Source: Empedobacter falsenii
GTDB taxonomy: Bacteria > Bacteroidota > Bacteroidia > Flavobacteriales > Weeksellaceae
Assembly: GCF_019308355.1 (NCBI RefSeq)
Contig: NZ_JAAGKM010000007.1
Coordinates: 35,051 to 99,050 of the forward strand
DNA: 64,000 bases
Reading direction: 5' to 3'
In this document: positions 59,444 to 64,000 of the stretch, piece after piece
Numbering within the stretch: the first letter of the stretch is position 1
How the letters are laid out: each line of letters starts with the position of its first letter
The notes under the pieces: model-generated
Seen by the model: only the letters and a program-made list of their open reading frames with translations
Databases searched by the model: none
What the model was told of the DNA's origin: nothing
Program-made: the position numbers and the translations under genes

Positions 59444-60762
59444 TTTTGTTTAAATCTATTGATACGTTCGTTTTGCATCGACTCGAATTTTGGAGAATCG
59501 ATATGTTGTAAATAATCTGTCAAAGCAGGATTAGACATCGCGTCTTTTGTCCGGTAAATATGTCCTCCATAATCCATCACAATTTTATCTAAACTTGCAA
59601 TTAATTTTTCTAATTTATTATTCACTTTAAAGTCTAAAGCCAACGTGTATCCTTTCATTGGAAACGAATTATACGCTTTTGGATTATTATCACCAAACAA
59701 TTTCAATACGACTAAAAAAGAACCATTTCCACTAGCAGCAATTGTTTCCAAAATCTTTCGCATTCCTTCTTTTCCCGTCTCCTTTGGAATCACAAATTGA
59801 TATTGAATAAAACCATTTTTCCCATAAATACGATTCCAATTATGAACAGCATCTAACGGATAAAAAAATGTTTCGTAATCCACATAATTTTTCAAATGCT
59901 TTTTACCTTGTTTATTAAAATACAACCAATTGAAAATCTTGATTGATAAAGGATTCAACGCAAAATTTGGAAAGAAAAATGGAATATTTAAGTTTAATTT
60001 TTTCTTAATTTTTAAAGGATTCTTTTTTAATTTTTGAGGTAATTCGTCTAAAGTTGCATGTTCGCCACGCAACATAATCGATTTTCCTAAAGAAGTTCCT
60101 TTTTGTAAACAATCTAACCACGCAACATTATACGTCCAAGATTCAGAAGATTCAAATAATTCGAAAATTTCATCTAAATTCTTTGCCTGAATTGCTTCAT
60201 TTCGGATATATGCTGACTCAATTTTTTTCAACATAAATTTAGCAGAAATAATAATTCCTGTCAATCCCATTCCTCCTATTGTTGCCCAAAACAAATCTGT
60301 GTTTTCATTTCTTGAACAATGTAAAATATCTCCATTTTCGATCATTAAATCAAAATGAATTAAATGATCTGAAAAACATCCGTCGATATGATGATTTTTT
60401 CCGTGAACATCCGAAGCGATTGCTCCTCCAATTGTAATAAATTTTGTACCTGGCGTTACCGAAATAAAATATCCTGCTGGAATTGAAACTTCTAAAATAT
60501 CTGATAATAAAACGCCTGATTCTACTTCTATAGTTCCAATTTTGCGGTCAAAATCGATAAATTTATTCCATTTCGATGTTGAAATAATTGTATTTTGTAA
60601 TGATGCATCTCCATAACAACGACCATTTCCTCTCGCTATAACTTCTTCATTCGAAAGAATTGCTTCCTGAAATTCTAGAATTGTAGTTGGAGAAACAACA
60701 TTGGCTTTTATAGATGGATATAGTCCCCAATTGGCAACTGGGATTAATTTTTTATTTTCCAT
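59440..60762 (-). CDS. DprE1-like FAD-dependent oxidoreductase
   Basis: The 440-residue protein has the FAD-binding motifs RGNGRCYGD and GGAIASDVHGKNHH (residues 112-125), FWATIGGMGLTGII, FIQYQFVIP, and the catalytic-site Lys406 in IYRTKDAM, all aligning with mycobacterial DprE1. The position of the benzothiazinone-reactive Cys387 of DprE1 is Ala375 here (YTLALDF). It would oxidise C2 of polyprenyl-phosphoribose to the keto form. It overlaps ubiA by 11 bp and the DprE2-like gene by 4 bp. Confidence 0.9.
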   Translation of the reverse strand: MENKKLIPVANWGLYPSIKANVVSPTTILEFQEAILSNEEVIARGNGRCYGDASLQNTIISTSKWNKFIDFDRKIGTIEVESGVLLSDILEVSIPAGYFISVTPGTKFITIGGAIASDVHGKNHHIDGCFSDHLIHFDLMIENGDILHCSRNENTDLFWATIGGMGLTGIIISAKFMLKKIESAYIRNEAIQAKNLDEIFELFESSESWTYNVAWLDCLQKGTSLGKSIMLRGEHATLDELPQKLKKNPLKIKKKLNLNIPFFFPNFALNPLSIKIFNWLYFNKQGKKHLKNYVDYETFFYPLDAVHNWNRIYGKNGFIQYQFVIPKETGKEGMRKILETIAASGNGSFLVVLKLFGDNNPKAYNSFPMKGYTLALDFKVNNKLEKLIASLDKIVMDYGGHIYRTKDAMSNPALTDYLQHIDSPKFESMQNERINRFKQK

Positions 60763-61627
60763 TGTTAAAATAAATCAATAAAACATAACAGATTCCCCAC
60801 ATTACAATTAAAATTTGTAGAAAATGATCTTTAAAAATCAATTTAGTTGGAGATTCGGTTTTAGCAAATACAAATGTCTGTTGCAAATAGCGCAAAACAG
60901 CTGCAAAAACAAAGACAAAGGTATAAATAATATAATGGTGAAATTTGGATTGAGTTTCTGGAGAAAGAATAAACATCATGTAACAAATTACAGCGACAGT
61001 ACAAGTTATGGATAAAGCTGAATTAAGAAAATTGAGATTATAACCATCTAGAGATTTCCTTGTAATTCCTTGTAAATCGGCGTTAATTAATTCCCCTCTA
61101 CGTTTTCCTAAAGCTAAAATTAGTGCCAAATCAAATACTAACAAAGTTGTCCAATCTGTTACTAAGATTCCTGTCATATATCCTCCTACAAAAACTCTTA
61201 GTAAGAATCCAAATGCTATAATCATCACATCAAGAATTGCAATTTGTTTTAACTTGAATGAATAAGCCAAATTCATAAAAAAGTAAATTCCAACAAGAAT
61301 TGCGACATATTTATTTCCAAAAAAATAAATCAGAATTGATGTTACAATGACTAAAATAACAAATAGAATTAAAGCATTTTGCTTCGATATTTTACCACTT
61401 GCCAATGGTCTATTTTTCTTTTCGGGATGTTTTTTATCTTTTTCTATATCGACATAATCATTGATAATATAAATACTACTTGCCACAAACGAAAAGATTA
61501 AAAAGCCATAAAACGACTCAATAAACAAATCGATATTCAATAAATTTCCCGAAAAAAATATTGGTAAAAAAACAAATAGATTTTTCACCCATTGGTTAAC
61601 TCGTATAAGTTTTAAATAGTTTAGCAT
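60752..61627 (-). CDS. UbiA-type polyprenyl-phosphate phosphoribosyltransferase (DPPR synthase-like)
   Basis: The 291-residue membrane protein has about nine helices and the UbiA aspartate motifs: INDYVDIEKDKKHPEKKNRP with N56, D57, D60 and D64, and the second motif LDVMIIAFGFLLRVF. The KKHPEKKNRPLASG tail of the first motif is that of the phosphoribosyltransferase branch (Rv3806c) rather than of quinone prenyltransferases. It would transfer 5-phosphoribose from PRPP to polyprenyl phosphate, the first step of lipid-linked arabinofuranose synthesis. Confidence 0.87.
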   Translation of the reverse strand: MLNYLKLIRVNQWVKNLFVFLPIFFSGNLLNIDLFIESFYGFLIFSFVASSIYIINDYVDIEKDKKHPEKKNRPLASGKISKQNALILFVILVIVTSILIYFFGNKYVAILVGIYFFMNLAYSFKLKQIAILDVMIIAFGFLLRVFVGGYMTGILVTDWTTLLVFDLALILALGKRRGELINADLQGITRKSLDGYNLNFLNSALSITCTVAVICYMMFILSPETQSKFHHYIIYTFVFVFAAVLRYLQQTFVFAKTESPTKLIFKDHFLQILIVMWGICYVLLIYFNNGK

Positions 61628-62455
61628 TTAATTATTATTTTTCCAATCTCTATAAATCTGATTTGATTTTTCTCTAATTTTTCCTAAATCATCAATATAA
61701 TAAATAAGTTCCTTTATTTTAGTGTCGTAATTATCGTTCACAAAATTTAATAAATCTGTCCACTCTTCAAAAGATAATTCCACAAAGTTTTCTGTAGCAT
61801 AACATTCCGAACCTTTAGCATTTAATCTTAGCTGATAATTTAGACGTTTTATTGGTGTATTATACTGGGATTTATATATATCAGCAAAAATAGTTTGTTT
61901 AAAATGTAAATCAGATTTATCCATTTGTATATAATTTATTTCAAAATCTATAGGCAAAGGAACCGAAATATGATAAAAAAACAAATTAGGTTTAATTTGT
62001 AAACCTGATAAAATATGATGAAATATTGTATTTACTTTTATGTGTTCTTTATGCCAATCAATCGGAAAGGGAATAAATATATTAGAAATACTTTTATTAT
62101 TTAATAATTCTTTTAAATCTGAGTAATCTTCATAACTGTTAGATACAACCAATTCAAAACCAATTTTATTCTTTAATTCAATCAATTCATTTCTTCTTAC
62201 AGTTTTATTTGTTTCATTATAATTATTTCCTAAGAATTGAAAATAATAAACGATTGTATTTTTTTTCAATAACAGCTGACTATTACCTATCCATTCGTCA
62301 TCGGCATGAGGAACCAACACTAAATTTTGGGATTCAGATACATCAAATGGTTTTCTATTTTTATATGATTCGACTTTTTGAAAATGATATTGTAGATACC
62401 ATTTTAGCAGATATTTATAACGTCGTAATTTATTTTTTAATTGTTTACTAATCAT
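61628..62455 (-). CDS. PIG-L family deacetylase
   Basis: The 275-residue protein has the PIG-L zinc motif PHADDE at residues 49-54 (usual form PHPDDE) and the second motif HKEHIKVN with the metal His. Family members de-N-acetylate GlcNAc-containing lipids and glycans; the substrate here is unknown. It ends directly before the ubiA start codon on the minus strand with no gap, and lies 9 bp after the GT4 gene. Confidence 0.85.
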   Translation of the reverse strand: MISKQLKNKLRRYKYLLKWYLQYHFQKVESYKNRKPFDVSESQNLVLVPHADDEWIGNSQLLLKKNTIVYYFQFLGNNYNETNKTVRRNELIELKNKIGFELVVSNSYEDYSDLKELLNNKSISNIFIPFPIDWHKEHIKVNTIFHHILSGLQIKPNLFFYHISVPLPIDFEINYIQMDKSDLHFKQTIFADIYKSQYNTPIKRLNYQLRLNAKGSECYATENFVELSFEEWTDLLNFVNDNYDTKIKELIYYIDDLGKIREKSNQIYRDWKNNN

Positions 62456-62464
62456 ACAAAATTA

Positions 62465-63613
62465 TTATTCAATTAATGAATTCCATTGATTAATAATTAG
62501 ATCTTTTCTCCACTTTTCAGAATTTTCTCCACTTAATTTATTGAGTAACTCTAAATCCTCTTCATAATCAATTAAGTATTGTAATTTTTCTTTAAAAAGT
62601 TGTTTATCATTCATAGGAATTAAAAAACCATTTTTCTCATTCACAATATCAGAAGGTCCATACTTGCAGTTATAAGAAATTAATGCGTTAGCTGTTAAAT
62701 TCGCTTCAATCAAAACCGTTGGTAAACATTCGGTTTTACTTGTAAAAAGAAAAATTTTACTTTTCGAAAGTTCTTGAAAAATTTCTGAAATAGTTTGACT
62801 TCCTAAAAATAGAATTTTATCATTTAAAATCTCAATAGATTTCACTTTGTTTTCTAACTCATTTTTAGATGGTCCATCTCCAATAATCTTAAATTTAAAA
62901 TCTTTTAAATTGATTTCATTAACTATATCAATCAATTCACCAACATTTTTATCCGCATCTAATCGACCAACATAAATTAACGTATTTTCTTTTTGATCAA
63001 TCAAACTTTCATCAAAAGATTCAAAAGGTTCTCCTATTAAATTAGGAATCAAGTGAACATTTTTATGAATATTTTTATAATGTTCTAAAGAATTGGAGTT
63101 AATACAAACAACACCTTTCAAATTTTTGTAATGTTTTCGTAAAGTATCTTTCCATAATTTTCCTCCTACTTCAAAATTTGCATGTTCCCAAGCAATTGTC
63201 TTTCCTCTTACTTTTTTATTCAATGCTAATTGAGCAGATAATTTATACCAACTTGAGATAATTACATCATAATTTTGACCATTCTTGTTCATCCATTTAT
63301 GTAACATTTCCCATTGACCGAAATCATACACATAATTTTTGATGTTATTTTTATAGGGCAATTTTGGAAAATACTTATTCAAGTTAACATTAATTTTTTG
63401 AAATCCCCAATGCGAAAAAGTATCAATTACAATAATCTTAACTCGATGGTCTAATTCAAAAAAGCTACTTTTTTCATTGATCATAATCACAATTGAAACA
63501 TCATAACCTTTCTCCACTAATTCGTTCGCCAAGGAAACTAATACGCGTGCGACTCCCCCAGCCTTGAAAAGCTTGTAATAAACAAATAGTATTTTTTTTG
63601 GTTGGTTGGTCAT
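62465..63613 (-). CDS. GT4 family glycosyltransferase
   Basis: The 382-residue GT-B enzyme has KLFKAGGVARVLVSLANEL, IYVGRLDADKNVGELIDI and FTSKTECLPTVLIEANLTANAL, the GT4 donor site. It is the fourth GT4/GT2 of the locus on this side. The gene lies 4 bp after the fragment at the window edge. Confidence 0.92.
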   Translation of the reverse strand: MTNQPKKILFVYYKLFKAGGVARVLVSLANELVEKGYDVSIVIMINEKSSFFELDHRVKIIVIDTFSHWGFQKINVNLNKYFPKLPYKNNIKNYVYDFGQWEMLHKWMNKNGQNYDVIISSWYKLSAQLALNKKVRGKTIAWEHANFEVGGKLWKDTLRKHYKNLKGVVCINSNSLEHYKNIHKNVHLIPNLIGEPFESFDESLIDQKENTLIYVGRLDADKNVGELIDIVNEINLKDFKFKIIGDGPSKNELENKVKSIEILNDKILFLGSQTISEIFQELSKSKIFLFTSKTECLPTVLIEANLTANALISYNCKYGPSDIVNEKNGFLIPMNDKQLFKEKLQYLIDYEEDLELLNKLSGENSEKWRKDLIINQWNSLIE

Positions 63614-63617
63614 ATTA

Positions 63618-63971
63618 CTACTTCTTTAAAATATTCTTTAAATCTTTACTCAAAACTGTATTGAATTTTTCAACTCCAATTTGATTCAAATGGTTATTGT
63701 CAAAAAAATCTGTAGAATCTTTCAATTCAATTAAGTTTTGATAATTTTTATAATTACCTAAATTACTTAAAAAACGATCCACATCTTTATTATTATTAAT
63801 TGATTTATAAAGCGTTTTTGTAATAGGTGCTTGAACAATATAAACATCAATTCCTTTACTTTTTATAAACTCTACCCGTAGTGCATTTGTATTAGCTTGT
63901 ATATAAAAGTTGTACAAGCTACTAAAAAGCAGTAAATTGTAGTTACTACACACACAATTCAATGCACAACT
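63618..63971 (-). pseudogene. SGNH-hydrolase-like 3' fragment, no ATG start
   Basis: About 115 codons in this frame end in a stretch resembling the C-terminal block of SGNH/GDSL acyl-transfer domains (FFDNNHLNQIGVEKFNTVL, with the Asp...His pair). The frame has no ATG and is closed by a stop at 63972-63974, so either it starts at TTG or GTG, or it is the tail of a gene broken by a frameshift. The N-terminal half of the domain would lie beyond the right edge. Confidence 0.5.
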
Positions 63972-64000
63972 TTAAAGCAAATTACGATAAAATTTTAGAA

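Overview
The window is chromosomal DNA of a low-GC member of the Bacteroidota, most likely Flavobacteriales and Weeksellaceae-like (Empedobacter/Chryseobacterium type; the genus is only a guess). The evidence is the promoter style (TAnnTTTG -7 boxes, some with a TTTG box 18-19 bp upstream), the lack of Shine-Dalgarno sequences, and marker families such as GLPGLI, DUF4834, DUF4199, head-GIN and YfhO. Gene density is high. No IS element, prophage, CRISPR array or tRNA was seen.

Layout. (1) 1-6.7 kb, minus strand: a small secreted Cys protein, a GLPGLI protein, a GT4 glycosyltransferase, a YfhO-like membrane protein, DUF4834 and a DUF6263 lipoprotein. (2) 6.8-28.2 kb, minus strand: the str, S10, spc and alpha ribosomal clusters (rpsL to rplQ) with fusA, secY, infA and rpoA. 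(3) 14.45-18.2 kb, plus strand: a TPP-riboswitch thiamine salvage operon (thiM-thiE-thiD-tenA-HAD phosphatase) lying head-on inside the spc cluster between rpsN and rpsH. The ribosomal genes read as three transcription units: rpsL-rpsJ, rplC-rpsN and rpsH-rplQ. Each has its own promoter and intrinsic terminator, and the last promoter and the rpsN terminator sit at the edges of the thi block. (4) 28.5-31.5 kb, plus strand: a DUF47 PhoU-like protein and two tandem Pit phosphate transporters. (5) 31.6-35.6 kb, minus strand: DUF4199, a GT2, a head-GIN lipoprotein and a phosphohexomutase. (6) 35.8-46 kb, mostly plus strand: 4.5S SRP RNA, pyrG-yidC, an acetate transporter, a GlsB-like protein (minus), glmM, a TPR protein, an AcpH-like protein and an acyl-CoA carboxylase beta subunit. 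(7) 46-64 kb, minus strand: one very long, tightly packed polysaccharide locus.

The polysaccharide locus carries Wzc-like tyrosine autokinase, Wza-like export lipoprotein, a WecA/MraY-type and a PglC/WcaJ-type initiating transferase, an EpsG/Wzy-like polymerase, several GT2/GT4 enzymes, an acetyltransferase and a PIG-L deacetylase. It also holds a contiguous five-gene block that matches the polyprenyl-phospho-D-arabinofuranose pathway known from mycobacteria: UbiA-type phosphoribosyltransferase, DprE1-like oxidase, DprE2-like reductase, HAD phosphatase, and a GT-C membrane enzyme resembling AftB-type arabinofuranosyltransferases. I read this as a locus for an exported glycan carrying D-arabinofuranose or a related pentofuranose. 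No Wzx flippase lies in the window, and the locus continues past the right edge.

Most notable: the thi operon inside the ribosomal cluster with rebuilt transcription signals, the arabinofuranose module, a ten-fold Gly-Tyr tail in the tyrosine kinase encoded by a 6-bp repeat, and structured leaders before rplC and rpsH.
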